Shown here: one piece after another, positions 24,098 to 33,344 of the stretch
Position numbering within the stretch: the stretch's first letter is position 1
How the letters are laid out: the number at the start of each line of letters is the position of its first letter
Assembly (NCBI GenBank): GCA_017396395.1
Contig: JAFQMF010000014.1
Coordinates: forward strand, 1-64,000
From: Clostridia bacterium
GTDB taxonomy: Bacteria > Bacillota > Clostridia > RUG12999
Reading direction: 5' to 3'
Length of the DNA: 64,000 nt
Translations under genes and position numbers: made by a program
The notes under the pieces: model-generated
What the model saw: the letters and a program-made list of their open reading frames with translations, nothing else
Told to the model about the DNA's origin: nothing
The model's database searches: none

Positions 24098-25135
24098 GTG
24101 AATGAAAAATTTCAGGTGACCTCGTCACCGCATATACATAATGATTTCACAGTAAGAAGCATTATGCTGGATGTGGTAATTGCTCTTATTCCCGCTGGTC
24201 TTGCAGGTATATTTTACTTTGGTATTCACTCTCTTTGGGTAATACTTGCCAGTGTAATTTCCTGTGTTGTTTTTGAAACAATCTGGAATATTTTATTACA
24301 TAAGAAAAATACGGTAGGGGACCTTAGTGCAGTTGTAACAGGACTTCTCCTTGCTTATAATATGCCACCTACAATTCCTGTATGGATGGTAATTATTGGA
24401 GCATTATTTGCTATAATTATAGTAAAGCAGTTTTTTGGCGGTCTTGGACAGAACTTTATTAACCCTGCTCTTGGTGCAAGAGCCTTTATGCTTGCTTCCT
24501 GGGCAGGTGCTATGACTACCTGGGTTTCACCATCCCTTTTTGGTTCGGATGCTATGTCAAGTGCAACTCCTCTTTCTCTTTTAAAAGCAGGAGGAGAGGC
24601 ATTACAAAATATGCCGGGAGTGCAGAAATTGTTTATGGGAGACGTTGGTGGATGTATCGGTGAAACTTCCGCTTGTCTTTTGATCATTGGGGGTATTTAC
24701 CTTGCTATGCGTGGTGTAATTAAATTACGCATACCTGTCAGTTTTATACTTACAGTTTCCGTATGTGCATTTTTATTTGCCGGCGGAAGTACCTTAGCAG
24801 AAAGATTGCAGTTTATGAGATGGCATACCTTTGCAGGAGGACTTTTTCTTGGTGCTATATTTATGGCAACAGATTATACCACCTCTCCCACAACTCCAAA
24901 GGGTGAACTTATTATGGGTATAGGCTGTGGACTTTTAACCTCTTTAATCAGACTTAAAGGGGGATATCCTGAAGGTGTAACCTACGCTATCCTTATTATG
25001 AATATATTTACTCCTTTAATTGACCGTTATACAGTTCCTAAGCCTTTTGGCAGCAAATCAGGAAAAGAAAAGCTGGAAAAGAAGCTTATGAACTTTATAG
25101 CGAAAAAACAAGAAAAGAAGGAGGCTGCAAACTAA
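24098..25135 (+). CDS. rnfD: Rnf complex subunit RnfD
   Basis: The 345-residue integral membrane protein has about nine hydrophobic segments. It carries the covalent FMN attachment motif in SSATPLSLLKAG (about 147-158), where FMN is bound through phosphate to Thr. The RnfD/NqrB block FGGLGQNFINPALGARAFML is also present. It forms part of the electron path across the membrane. The stop overlaps the start of rnfG by one base. The C terminus is a Lys-rich cytoplasmic tail. Confidence 0.97.
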   Translation: MNEKFQVTSSPHIHNDFTVRSIMLDVVIALIPAGLAGIFYFGIHSLWVILASVISCVVFETIWNILLHKKNTVGDLSAVVTGLLLAYNMPPTIPVWMVIIGALFAIIIVKQFFGGLGQNFINPALGARAFMLASWAGAMTTWVSPSLFGSDAMSSATPLSLLKAGGEALQNMPGVQKLFMGDVGGCIGETSACLLIIGGIYLAMRGVIKLRIPVSFILTVSVCAFLFAGGSTLAERLQFMRWHTFAGGLFLGAIFMATDYTTSPTTPKGELIMGIGCGLLTSLIRLKGGYPEGVTYAILIMNIFTPLIDRYTVPKPFGSKSGKEKLEKKLMNFIAKKQEKKEAAN

Positions 25136-25833
25136 TGAATAACATTAAAGAGCCATTAAAGCTTGGAGGCATTTTAGGTGCTATTGCGTTGGTGCTTGCC
25201 CTTCTTTTAGCCTTTGTAAATAATATAACAAAAGAAAGAATTGAAAAAGTAAATGCAGCAGCTTTGCAGCAGGGGCTTTTTGCAGTTATGGAAAACGCTG
25301 ACCATTTTATTCCTATGGATGGTGTGGAGCTTGGAAACTCCTATGGAGTAAAAGTAGATGAAATGTACCTTGCAATGGATGCAAACGAGGATGTTATCGG
25401 TTACTGTGCTGTTGCAAAGCCTGGAGGTTATGCAGGAGAAATTGAAACTATTGTAGGTGTTGATTTATCCTTTAAAATTACAGGTGTAAATGTAACCTCA
25501 AATATGTCCGAAACTCCTGGTCTTGGTGCAAAAGCAACAGACAGTTCAAAGTTTACATATCAGTTTGCGGATAGACAATGGCAGGAAACTTCTCCCTTTG
25601 CAGTTACAAAGGATGGGGGAGATGTGGATGCCATAACAAGTGCTACAATTACCTCAAGAGCAGTAACAAACGGTGTTAATGCGGCTATTGAAGTTATGAA
25701 CAACAACAGTATTTACGGCAGTTCAATTGCTGAAGGGGAAATTGTAGATGGAAAATATATTGTTCCAGCAAAGGAAAGAGAGCCTGAGGAAGGCGAGAAC
25801 GCTGTAGAGGGGGAGGTAAGGGAAGATGAGTAA
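25135..25833 (+). CDS. rnfG: Rnf complex subunit RnfG
   Basis: The 232-residue protein has one N-terminal membrane helix (about 10-30) and an extracytoplasmic FMN-binding domain. The covalent flavin motif is in DAITSATITSRAV (about 163-175), with the acceptor Thr. ETPGLGAKATDS is another RnfG/NqrC block. The acidic C terminus (EPEEGENAVEGEVREDE) is an addition found in some Clostridia. It overlaps rnfE by eight bases. Confidence 0.96.
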   Translation: MNNIKEPLKLGGILGAIALVLALLLAFVNNITKERIEKVNAAALQQGLFAVMENADHFIPMDGVELGNSYGVKVDEMYLAMDANEDVIGYCAVAKPGGYAGEIETIVGVDLSFKITGVNVTSNMSETPGLGAKATDSSKFTYQFADRQWQETSPFAVTKDGGDVDAITSATITSRAVTNGVNAAIEVMNNNSIYGSSIAEGEIVDGKYIVPAKEREPEEGENAVEGEVREDE

Positions 25834-26434
25834 AATGAAAACCTTTTTAAATGGTATTATTAATGAAAACCCATCTTTCGTTCAGTTACTTGGTATGTGT
25901 CCCCTTTTGGCAGTCAGTACATCTCTTAAAAATGCTGTAGGTATGGGACTTACAGCTACACTTGTGCTTATCTGTTCAAATGCGGTAATATCACTTCTTC
26001 GTAAGTTAATTCCGGGCAAAATCAGAATTGCTTCATATATTATAATTATTGCAGGTTTTGTAACTATGATACAGATGCTTTTAAAAGCGTATCTGCCTGA
26101 AATAAATAATGCACTTGGAGTATTTATTCCTTTGATAGTTGTAAACTGTATAATTTTAGCCAGAGCAGAAGCTTTTGCTTCCAAAAACGGAGTGCTTTTA
26201 TCTATACTTGACGGTGCAGGTATGGGTCTTGGATTTACTCTTGGTCTTTCTGTTTTAGCAGTAATCCGTGAAATTTTAGGAGCAGGTCAAATATTTGGCT
26301 TTAACTTATTTGGTGAAAACTTTCAGGGTGTTACTATGCTGATTCTTGCACCGGGGGGATTTTTAACACTTGGTATTGTAATCGGTATTATTCAGCTTGT
26401 AAGAAGTAAAAAGAAGGAAGGGGGCAAAAAATGA
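25826..26434 (+). CDS. rnfE: Rnf complex subunit RnfE
   Basis: The 202-residue membrane protein has six predicted helices. NPSFVQLLGMCPLLAVSTSLKNAVGMG at the N terminus is the RnfE/NqrD signature; the Cys in GMCPLLA and the one in VVNCIILARAEAF bind the membrane [2Fe-2S] cluster together with RnfA. The RnfE-type VVNCIILARAEAFAS segment separates it from its sister RnfA. Four-base overlap with rnfA. Confidence 0.96.
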   Translation: MSKMKTFLNGIINENPSFVQLLGMCPLLAVSTSLKNAVGMGLTATLVLICSNAVISLLRKLIPGKIRIASYIIIIAGFVTMIQMLLKAYLPEINNALGVFIPLIVVNCIILARAEAFASKNGVLLSILDGAGMGLGFTLGLSVLAVIREILGAGQIFGFNLFGENFQGVTMLILAPGGFLTLGIVIGIIQLVRSKKKEGGKK

Positions 26435-27012
26435 TGGGGAATTTATTTGTTATTGCCATTACTGCAATTCTAATGGAAAACTTTGTCCTTTCAAAGTTTT
26501 TGGGAATATGTCCTTTTCTTGGGGTTTCAAAAAAACTTAAAACTGCACTTGGTATGGGAGCAGCAGTTACTTTTGTAATTGTTCTTTCAGCGATTGTAAC
26601 CTGGTGCGTGCAGAGATTTTTGCTTGTGCCTCTTAAACTTGAATATTTACAGACGATTGCTTTTATTCTTATAATAGCATCCCTTGTTCAGTTTGTGGAA
26701 ATGGCACTTATGAAGCTTGTTCCGCCCTTATATGAATCACTTGGAATATATCTTCCTCTTATTACTACAAACTGTGCTGTGCTGGGTTCAGCAATTTTAA
26801 TTCAGGATAACAATTACACCTTTATAGAAGGGGTTGTATATGCTTTTGCATCATCTATAGGCTTTATGCTTGCTATGGTTATGTTTGCAGGAGTGCGTGA
26901 ACGTTTAGAGGATAGTGATATTCCGGAATTTTTAAAGGGATTTCCCATTACACTTATATCGGCATCCCTTTTATCACTGGCTTTTTTCGGATTTCAGGGA
27001 CTAAAGTTTTAA
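26431..27012 (+). CDS. rnfA: Rnf complex subunit RnfA
   Basis: The 193-residue membrane protein has six helices and is homologous to RnfE but inverted in topology. ENFVLSKFLGICPFLGVSKKLKTALGMG and ITTNCAVLGSAIL carry the two Cys of the cluster-binding site (in GICPFLG and TTNCAVL). Electrons pass through this site between the cytoplasmic and outer flavin domains. The start ATG follows GGGGGC in the end of rnfE. Confidence 0.97.
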   Translation: MMGNLFVIAITAILMENFVLSKFLGICPFLGVSKKLKTALGMGAAVTFVIVLSAIVTWCVQRFLLVPLKLEYLQTIAFILIIASLVQFVEMALMKLVPPLYESLGIYLPLITTNCAVLGSAILIQDNNYTFIEGVVYAFASSIGFMLAMVMFAGVRERLEDSDIPEFLKGFPITLISASLLSLAFFGFQGLKF

Positions 27013-27024
27013 GGAGGGGCAGTT

Positions 27025-27816
27025 ATGATTAAAGCAATATTATTAGCTGCACTTGTGCTTGGAGGAATGGGAGTTCTTTTTGGCATTATTTTAGGAATTG
27101 CATCTAAAGTGTTTCATGTTGACAAAGATGAAAGAGTTGGCATGATACTTCAGGTACTTCCTTGTGCAAACTGCGGAGGCTGCGGATATGCAGGCTGTAG
27201 TGCTTATGCTGAGGCAGTTGTAAAGGGTACAGCATCTCCGTCAGGTTGTATTGTAGGCGGTGAAACCTGTGTTTCTAAAGTTGCTGATATTATGGGAGTG
27301 CAAGCGACAACTAAAGAAAAGAAGGTTGCCAGAGTTAAATGTGGAGGAAACTGCTTTGAAGCTCCCGCTAAATATGAGTATATCGGTGTACAAAGTTGTG
27401 TGTCTGCTGCACGAATAGCAGGAGGACCCAAAAACTGTGAATACGGGTGTTTTGGTCTTGGCAGTTGTGCTAAAGTATGTCCCGCAGATGCAATTTCAAT
27501 GAGTAACGGAATTGCATATGTAATAGAAAGCAAATGTGTTGCCTGCGGACTTTGTGTAAGTACTTGCCCCAGAAGAATAATTGAGCTTGTACCTGCATCT
27601 AAAGAATATACTGTAGTATGTAACTCAAAGGCTAAAGGTGCTAAGGTTACAAAAGTGTGTGATGTAGGCTGTATTGGATGTAAAATGTGTGAAAAGGCTT
27701 GTCCAAATGGTGCAATAACCGTAGAGGATAACCGTGCAAAAATTGATTATACTAAATGTACCAACTGTGGACTTTGCAGTGAAAAATGCCCCAGAAAGAT
27801 TATAAAAAAGTTTTAA
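27025..27816 (+). CDS. rnfB: Rnf complex subunit RnfB
   Basis: RnfB is the ferredoxin-accepting subunit. The 263-residue protein has an N-terminal membrane helix (about 3-27), the Fer4-like motif [19 protein letters not shown] near 47-65, then a Cys-rich ferredoxin part with [32 protein letters not shown] and [12 protein letters not shown], enough for several [4Fe-4S] clusters. Reduced ferredoxin is oxidised here, and NAD+ reduced at RnfC, with Na+ or H+ export. A terminator follows directly, so the operon ends here. Confidence 0.97.
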   Translation: MIKAILLAALVLGGMGVLFGIILGIASKVFHVDKDERVGMILQVLPCANCGGCGYAGCSAYAEAVVKGTASPSGCIVGGETCVSKVADIMGVQATTKEKKVARVKCGGNCFEAPAKYEYIGVQSCVSAARIAGGPKNCEYGCFGLGSCAKVCPADAISMSNGIAYVIESKCVACGLCVSTCPRRIIELVPASKEYTVVCNSKAKGAKVTKVCDVGCIGCKMCEKACPNGAITVEDNRAKIDYTKCTNCGLCSEKCPRKIIKKF

Positions 27817-27823
27817 TAAAAAC

Positions 27824-27854
27824 AAGCTGGAATAATATTATTCCAGCTTATTTT
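27824..27854 (+). terminator. Terminator of the rnf operon
   Basis: AAGCTGGAATAA (27824-27835) pairs with 27838-27849, followed by ATTTTC. The weak T-run suggests some readthrough into the next gene, whose ribosome site starts two bases later. Confidence 0.75.
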
Positions 27855-27868
27855 CAGGAAAGTAGTGA

Positions 27869-29104
27869 TTGAAAATTATGCCTGATGTAGTTGTAATTGG
27901 CGGTGGTGCCGCAGGAATGATGGCGGGTATATCTGCATCACGATGTGGACAGAAGGTTCTTATAATTGAACAAAATAAAATGCTGGGCAGAAAAATGAGG
28001 ATAACAGGCAAGGGAAGATGTAATGTTACAAATATTGCTTCAACAGATGAAATGATGCAGTTTATTCCCAAAAACAACCGCTTTTTATTCAGTGCCTTTA
28101 AAAATTTTGACAATAACGACCTTATCCAAATGCTGGAAGATGAAGGAGTTAAACTTAAAACTGAACGAGGCGGAAGAGTTTTTCCTCAGTCTGACAAAGC
28201 TGTTGATATTGTAAATGGACTTAGGAGCATTTTAGCAAAATGTAAAGTAACTGTACTGATTGGGGATAAGGTAACGGAAGTACTAACAGAAAATGGTCAG
28301 GTTACAGGAGTTAAGACAGATAAAGGACGGACGGTTCTTACAAAAAAGGTGATTATCTGCACAGGAGGAAAAAGCTATCCTTTAACAGGCTCGGACGGGT
28401 CAGGATACGCCCTTGCAAAAAGTCTGGGACACAATATAACTCCTATTAAACCAGCACTTATTCCTCTGGAAACAGCAGAAAACTGGGTGACAGAGCTTCA
28501 GGGACTTTCTCTTAAAAATGTAGCAGTAACACTGGAAAAAGCTTCGGGCAAAAAAGTGTATGAAGATTTTGGAGAAATGATATTTACTCATTTTGGCATA
28601 TCAGGTCCTGTTGTTCTTAGTGCAAGCTGTCATATAAATGATAATGAAAAGTATATTTTCTCTATAGATTTAAAGCCTGCCCTTGATGAGAAACAGTTAG
28701 AGGACAGGGTTCTTAGGGATTTTAAAGAAAATATGAATAAAAACTTTGAAAATGCTCTTTCGGGATTGTTTCCCCAAAAGCTGATACCTGTAATTGTAAA
28801 ATTATCAGGGATTGATAATTATAAAAAAGTAAATGTAATAACAAAAGAGGAACGTAAAAAACTGTGTTATATTACGAAGAATCTTAGACTCACTATTATT
28901 GGTACAATACCTATTGAGGAAGCTATTGTAACAGATGGGGGAGTACAGGTTAAGGAGATTAATCCTTCTACTATGGAGTCAAAGATTGTAAAAGGTCTGT
29001 TTTTTGCAGGAGAAGTAATTGATATTGTAGCATACACAGGGGGATACAATCTGCAGATTGCCTTTTCAACAGGGTATCTTGCAGGAAAAAGCGGAAAGGA
29101 ATAA
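27869..29104 (+). CDS. HI0933-type NAD(P)/FAD-dependent oxidoreductase
   Basis: The 411-residue flavoprotein has the N-terminal dinucleotide fold VVVIGGGAAGMMAGISAS, then QNKMLGRKMRITGKGRCNVTN (first part 30-40) and near the C terminus FAGEVIDIVAYTGGYNLQIAFSTG, the family signature. BaiN-like members have been linked to bile acid metabolism, but most are uncharacterised. The start may be TTG 27869 (AGGAAAG six bases upstream) or ATG 27878. The next gene starts five bases after the stop. Confidence 0.92.
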   Translation: MKIMPDVVVIGGGAAGMMAGISASRCGQKVLIIEQNKMLGRKMRITGKGRCNVTNIASTDEMMQFIPKNNRFLFSAFKNFDNNDLIQMLEDEGVKLKTERGGRVFPQSDKAVDIVNGLRSILAKCKVTVLIGDKVTEVLTENGQVTGVKTDKGRTVLTKKVIICTGGKSYPLTGSDGSGYALAKSLGHNITPIKPALIPLETAENWVTELQGLSLKNVAVTLEKASGKKVYEDFGEMIFTHFGISGPVVLSASCHINDNEKYIFSIDLKPALDEKQLEDRVLRDFKENMNKNFENALSGLFPQKLIPVIVKLSGIDNYKKVNVITKEERKKLCYITKNLRLTIIGTIPIEEAIVTDGGVQVKEINPSTMESKIVKGLFFAGEVIDIVAYTGGYNLQIAFSTGYLAGKSGKE

Positions 29105-29108
29105 TAAA

Positions 29109-29765
29109 ATGATTAAAGCGTGTATTTTTGATATGGACGGAACAACAGTAAACACAATAAATTCCATTAGCTATTTTGCTAATAATGCACTTAATAAATT
29201 TGGACTTGCTTCCATTCCTACTAATGAATATAAAATAATGGTAGGTAACGGAGCAAAGGTGCTTGTGCAGAGAATGATAGATTATACAGGGGGTACTGAG
29301 GAAGTTTTTCAGCAGGTATTAAATGAATACAACACCACCTATGATAATGATTTTATGTACCTTACACAGGCGTATGAAGGTATATTACCACTTCTTGAAA
29401 ACCTAAAAAAAGCGGGAATTAAAACTGCTATTGTATCTAATAAGCCTCACAGCACAGCCCTTAAGGTTTCGGATAAGCTCTTTGGAGATAAGCTGATTGA
29501 TATTTGTACAGGAGCAAAAGACGGTGTGCCCTTAAAGCCTGATCCTTCTTCTGTAATAGAAACCTTAAAAGAGCTTAATGTTACTCCTTTGGAATGTTTA
29601 TATATAGGGGATACTGCTGTTGATATGAAAACAGGCAAAGCTGCTGGAATTTATACGATAGGAGTATTGTGGGGATTTCGCAGCGAGGAAGAAATGAGAA
29701 ACGCAGGAGCTGATGTGATTGTGGAAAAACCTGAAGAAATTTTTAAAATAGCAACTGAAAAATAG
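29109..29765 (+). CDS. HAD-family phosphatase (phosphoglycolate phosphatase-like)
   Basis: From ATG 29109 the protein has 218 residues. HAD motifs in order: FDMDGT (about 7-12, nucleophile Asp 8), AIVSNKP (motif II, about 119), KPDP with the Lys of motif III (about 141-144), and YIGDTAVDMKTG (motif IV, about 165). A helical cap lies between motifs I and II, as in Gph and PpaX. The substrate may be phosphoglycolate or pyrophosphate; sequence alone does not decide. It overlaps no other gene but sits five bases after the flavoprotein. Confidence 0.92.
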   Translation: MIKACIFDMDGTTVNTINSISYFANNALNKFGLASIPTNEYKIMVGNGAKVLVQRMIDYTGGTEEVFQQVLNEYNTTYDNDFMYLTQAYEGILPLLENLKKAGIKTAIVSNKPHSTALKVSDKLFGDKLIDICTGAKDGVPLKPDPSSVIETLKELNVTPLECLYIGDTAVDMKTGKAAGIYTIGVLWGFRSEEEMRNAGADVIVEKPEEIFKIATEK

Positions 29766-29798
29766 TACTTCATAATTTTTTTAAAATTGGAGATTAAT

Positions 29799-30299
29799 AT
29801 GACAAGTAAAGAATATTATGAAAAAATATATAAAATACTGGGAGCTTATACTCCAATAATGGAAGATTGCGGAAAGCTATGCGGGTCAGCCTGTTGTGAG
29901 GGTGAAGAAGATACGGGAATGTATCTGTTTCCGGGAGAAAAGCACCTTTATAACAAAGAAAAAGGCTGGCTGAAAATAATAAAAAGTGATTTTGAGTACA
30001 GCGATGGGAAATTTGCAGATATTCTTGTGTGTAAATCTTCTTGCCCAAGGGACAAAAGACCTCTTTCCTGTCGTATTTTCCCTCTGCTTCCTTATGTAAA
30101 CGAGTATGGTGAAGTATCGGTAAAGCTTGACCCAAGAGGGAAAAGTGTCTGCCCAATAGTTAAAGCAGATTTGATGGAAGAATTGAATAGTGAATTTGTA
30201 AAAAGAGTACTTAAAATAGGCAAAATTATGATGCATAGCTGTGCAAATGCTGAATTTTTATTTAATCTTAGCAGGCTTACGGATGAATATGATTTATAA
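29799..30299 (+). CDS. Conserved Cys-rich protein, function unknown
   Basis: From ATG 29799 (GGAG at 29789-29792) the protein has 166 residues. Cysteines cluster as CGKLCGSACC near 23-32, then CKSSCPRDKRPLSCRIFPLLPY around 75-96, SVCPI near 117 and a late Cys. The spacing resembles the YkgJ-type cysteine-cluster proteins that bind zinc or iron-sulfur, but I cannot assign it. No signal peptide or membrane segment. It is last in a three-gene run with a flavoprotein and a phosphatase. Confidence 0.82.
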   Translation: MTSKEYYEKIYKILGAYTPIMEDCGKLCGSACCEGEEDTGMYLFPGEKHLYNKEKGWLKIIKSDFEYSDGKFADILVCKSSCPRDKRPLSCRIFPLLPYVNEYGEVSVKLDPRGKSVCPIVKADLMEELNSEFVKRVLKIGKIMMHSCANAEFLFNLSRLTDEYDL

Positions 30300-30384
30300 A
30301 TAAGAATTTTCATGATATGGATTTTTAAAAATGAAAATGTGAAAATAATTGGGCGTAATTATATCAATTATAGGTTAATAAATA

Positions 30385-30408
30385 AAAAGGCAGGGAAACC
30401 TGCCTTTT
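30385..30408 (+). terminator. Bidirectional terminator between Cys-rich protein and response regulator
   Basis: AAAAGGCAGG (30385-30394) and CCTGCCTTTT (30399-30408) with a GAAA loop; the right arm covers the stop codon of the response regulator. Confidence 0.82.
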
Positions 30409-31084
30409 ATGCTTTATAAATATATGTAATTGAGGGTCTGCCTCCTGTTGAATAATCAACCGAACTTACTATTTCTCCTTTTTCGCAAAGATAATTCATA
30501 TATCGTCTGACAGTTACTCTTGAAAGACCTATATCATCCGAGATAACTTCGCTGGTAAGAGGTTTATTGGTGTTGCTTTGTAAATAGCCACGCACCATTT
30601 CAAGAGTTTTTTCCTGAAGTCCTTTTTCCAAGGAGCTATCTGTTTCAGTATAGGAAGTAAGATATACAGAGTCAAGCTCCTTTTGAGTAAGCCGTGTATC
30701 TTTATCCACCAGCTGTCTTGATTTTATAAACTTATCCAGAGCCATCATAAATCTTGCTTTTTCGAAGGGTTTTACAAGATAATCAGTTATTCCGAAAGCC
30801 ATAAGCTTTTTGAAGTGCTCAGGCTCATTTACTGCAGTTACCAATATAACTCCGCAACTATATCCGTTCCCGCGAAGTTCACACAAAAATATATCACCGC
30901 TCATAACTGGCATAAAAACATCCAGTACTATTAAATCTACAGGGTTCCCTTTTTTTAAAAATTCAAGAGCATCTCTGCCGTTTTCAAAGACCCCTGAAAT
31001 ATGAAAAGCCTTGTTTTCTTCAATATAGGTGCGGTTAAGCATCCTTACCATAGGGTCATCTTCCACAATAATAACATTATACAT
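30407..31084 (-). CDS. CitB/DcuR-type response regulator without a partner kinase
   Basis: The 225-residue protein has a receiver domain with the acidic pair ED (8-9), phospho-acceptor Asp 55 in IVLDVFMP, Thr 83 in LVTAV and Lys 106 in YLVKPFEKA. A linker and a C-terminal winged-helix DNA-binding part (SEVISDDIGLSRVTVRRYMNYLCEKGEIVSS) follow. The family usually works with a sensor of C4-dicarboxylates or citrate, but no histidine kinase is adjacent. It is divergent from the NCS2 permease at 31337, with 252 bases in between, so it may control that gene. That link is inference. Confidence 0.93.
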   Translation of the reverse strand: MYNVIIVEDDPMVRMLNRTYIEENKAFHISGVFENGRDALEFLKKGNPVDLIVLDVFMPVMSGDIFLCELRGNGYSCGVILVTAVNEPEHFKKLMAFGITDYLVKPFEKARFMMALDKFIKSRQLVDKDTRLTQKELDSVYLTSYTETDSSLEKGLQEKTLEMVRGYLQSNTNKPLTSEVISDDIGLSRVTVRRYMNYLCEKGEIVSSVDYSTGGRPSITYIYKA

Positions 31085-31336
31085 ATTAAAACATCTCCTG
31101 AAAAAAGAAAGATTTCCTATATTCTACCACAAATTTTGCATAATATCAACATTTTCCCTCTTGTTTTTTGTATTACAAAAATGTTACAAAAAATTGTATA
31201 TTTTTCACAAAGATAAAAAAAGTAATCAAAACAACTTTACTTTTATTTATTGTTATGATAAAATTATTAAGGATGGACAAAATTTGCTAAAAACTGCAAA
31301 AATCCGTCTGAATAACAAATTTACGGAGGAATAGGT

Positions 31337-32695
31337 ATGAAATTAATTTACAACATTAAAGACAAACCACCTTTTGGTCAGCTGATTGTATTTGCAATTC
31401 AGCAGCTTCTTGCTATTATGACAGCAACTCTTGTTGTTCCTGTTATTATAGGAAATGGTATGAGTCCGTCAGCAGCACTTTTTGGTGCAGGCTTAGGTAC
31501 ACTTGTTTATGTTCTTTTTACAAAGGCAAGCAGTCCTGTTTTTTTAGGTAGCTCTTTTGCTTTTATTAACTCAATGTTTGTTGCTTTTGCAGGCGGCGTT
31601 TCGATGAGTCTTGGATATTTAGGACTTATCATAGGTGCGATATTTGCAGGTCTTGTATATGTAGTTATAGCTTTAATTGTTAAACTTGTTGGAGTAGGCT
31701 GGATAAATAAGCTTATGCCTGCAGTTGTTATCGGTCCTACAGTTTCAATTATAGGTCTTTCTCTTGCAGGAAATGCAGTAGGTGATATTTTAAAAGGTAA
31801 TTTAACAAGCGAAGCAGGTCAGCTTGCTTCTCCTTTTGCTTGTCTTCTCTGTGGTGTTATTACCCTTATTGTAGTTGCTCTTTGCTCTACATTTGGTAAG
31901 AAAACAGTAAGAATGATACCATTTATTATTGGTATTTTAGCAGGTTATGCAGTGGCTGCTGTTATGACAGCGATTGGATACGCTGTAGATTATGACGCTA
32001 TTAAAATTCTTAATATTGCTCCCATTACAGACCTTGTAAAAGATGGTGTAACTTTAAGCACATTTGTTACCATGCCTGATTTTACATTTCTTACAGCTTG
32101 GAAGGGTGTGGGCGAACTTAACGCTACATATATAGGCACAATTGCAGTAGCTTATATTCCTGTTGCCTTTGTTGTATTTGCAGAGCATATTGCAGACCAC
32201 AAGAATATTTCAAGTATTATTGAAAACGACCTTCTTGAACAGCCTGGTCTTTCCAGAACACTTCTTGGTGACGGTGTAGGCTCAATGGTAGGTGCTTTCT
32301 TTGGAGGATGTCCCAATACTACATACGGTGAGTCTGTAGGTTGCGTTGCAATTAGTGCCTGTGCATCTGTTTATACTGTTATTGCTGCAGCAGTGCTTGC
32401 ACTTTTGGTAGCTTTTATTTCACCATTTGTTGCTTTTGTAAATACTATTCCTTCTTGTGTAATGGGTGGTGTATGTATGACACTTTACGGATTTATTGCA
32501 GTAAGCGGTCTTAAAATGATTCAGGCTGTAGATTTAAACGAAAACAAAAATCTTTTTGTTGTTTCCACAATCCTTATAGCAGGTATCGGCGGACTTAGTC
32601 TTACATTTGGCAAGGTAAATCTTACATCAATTGCTTGTGCTCTTATTCTTGGTATTGTAATTAATCTTATATTAAAGGACAAAAAAGCACAGTAA
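31337..32695 (+). CDS. NCS2 family nucleobase permease (uracil/xanthine)
   Basis: The 452-residue membrane protein has about 14 hydrophobic segments. Family blocks: FAIQQLLAIMTATLVVPVIIG (first part, about 15-30), GTLVYVLFTKASSPVFLGSSFAF, VVFAEHIADHKNISSI with the substrate-binding Glu (about 278), and GGCPNTTYGESVG near 330. The QQLLAIMTATLVVP start and FAEHIADH place it in the UraA/PyrP branch; uracil is the likely substrate. ACGGAGGA precedes ATG 31337. A purine or PyrR-binding leader was looked for and not found. Confidence 0.93.
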   Translation: MKLIYNIKDKPPFGQLIVFAIQQLLAIMTATLVVPVIIGNGMSPSAALFGAGLGTLVYVLFTKASSPVFLGSSFAFINSMFVAFAGGVSMSLGYLGLIIGAIFAGLVYVVIALIVKLVGVGWINKLMPAVVIGPTVSIIGLSLAGNAVGDILKGNLTSEAGQLASPFACLLCGVITLIVVALCSTFGKKTVRMIPFIIGILAGYAVAAVMTAIGYAVDYDAIKILNIAPITDLVKDGVTLSTFVTMPDFTFLTAWKGVGELNATYIGTIAVAYIPVAFVVFAEHIADHKNISSIIENDLLEQPGLSRTLLGDGVGSMVGAFFGGCPNTTYGESVGCVAISACASVYTVIAAAVLALLVAFISPFVAFVNTIPSCVMGGVCMTLYGFIAVSGLKMIQAVDLNENKNLFVVSTILIAGIGGLSLTFGKVNLTSIACALILGIVINLILKDKKAQ

Positions 32696-32714
32696 CATTA
32701 AATAATCCATAAAA

Positions 32715-32746
32715 AACTCCCTATTTTTATAGGGAGTTTTTTTTGT
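32715..32746 (+). terminator. Terminator of the NCS2 permease gene
   Basis: AAACTCCCTA (32715-32724) and TAGGGAGTTT (32731-32740) followed by a run of T. Confidence 0.9.
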
Positions 32747-32763
32747 TGGAAATTGCAAGATGA

Positions 32764-32792
32764 TTGACATTTTTGTAAAAGAACTGTATAAT
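32764..32792 (+). promoter_or_regulatory. Promoter of the zinc-ribbon membrane protein genes
   Basis: Perfect TTGACA (32764-32769) and TATAAT (32787-32792), 17-base spacer. Confidence 0.87.
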
Positions 32793-32840
32793 ATTTATAA
32801 GGAGTAAATTCCTAATTTAAAAAAACGGAGGATTATAGAA

Positions 32841-33323
32841 ATGAAAGTATGTAGTAAATGTCAGGCAAATCTTCCTGATGATGCAAAATTCTGCACCGCA
32901 TGCGGGACGCAGTTTGAAACAGTAAATTCCCAAGGATATGTTCCGCCTCAGGGTTATTATAATGCATATTATGCTGACCCTACAGACCATACAGCGGAAT
33001 TTGATAAAAAAGATATTTCAGACAATAAGGTTATTGCAATGCTGGTTTATTTAATGGGATGGATTGGAATTATAATTGCACTTATTGCATCTGGCAATTC
33101 CCCATATACATCCTTCCATGTTCGTCAGGCACTTAAATTTGCAGTAGTTGAAGCACTTCTTGGAATTATATCAATATTATTATTCTGGACATTTATTGTT
33201 CCTGTTGCTGCTGGTATATGTTATATAATTTTATTTGTATTAAAGATTATTTGCTTCTTCCAGATTTGTAACGGAAAAGCAAAAGAGCCTGTAATTATCA
33301 GTTCACTTGGTTTTTTGAAATAA
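32841..33323 (+). CDS. Zinc-ribbon protein with DUF4870-like membrane domain
   Basis: The 160-residue protein starts with a zinc ribbon (CSKCQANLPDDAKFCTACG, Cys 4, 7, 19, 22), a Tyr/Pro-rich linker, and a C-terminal membrane domain with about three hydrophobic segments from residue 65. The segment TSFHVRQALKFAVVEALLG matches the DUF4870/Tic20-like pattern. The function is unknown. It shares its promoter with the next gene, which also starts with a zinc ribbon. Confidence 0.84.
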   Translation: MKVCSKCQANLPDDAKFCTACGTQFETVNSQGYVPPQGYYNAYYADPTDHTAEFDKKDISDNKVIAMLVYLMGWIGIIIALIASGNSPYTSFHVRQALKFAVVEALLGIISILLFWTFIVPVAAGICYIILFVLKIICFFQICNGKAKEPVIISSLGFLK

Positions 33324-33344
33324 TATCAGAATAGGAGAAGGAGT

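Noticed and set aside
31085-31336. Riboswitch or PyrR site upstream of the NCS2 permease
   Set aside because: No purine-riboswitch core or PyrR-binding loop can be recognised; only weak pairing near 31272-31306.
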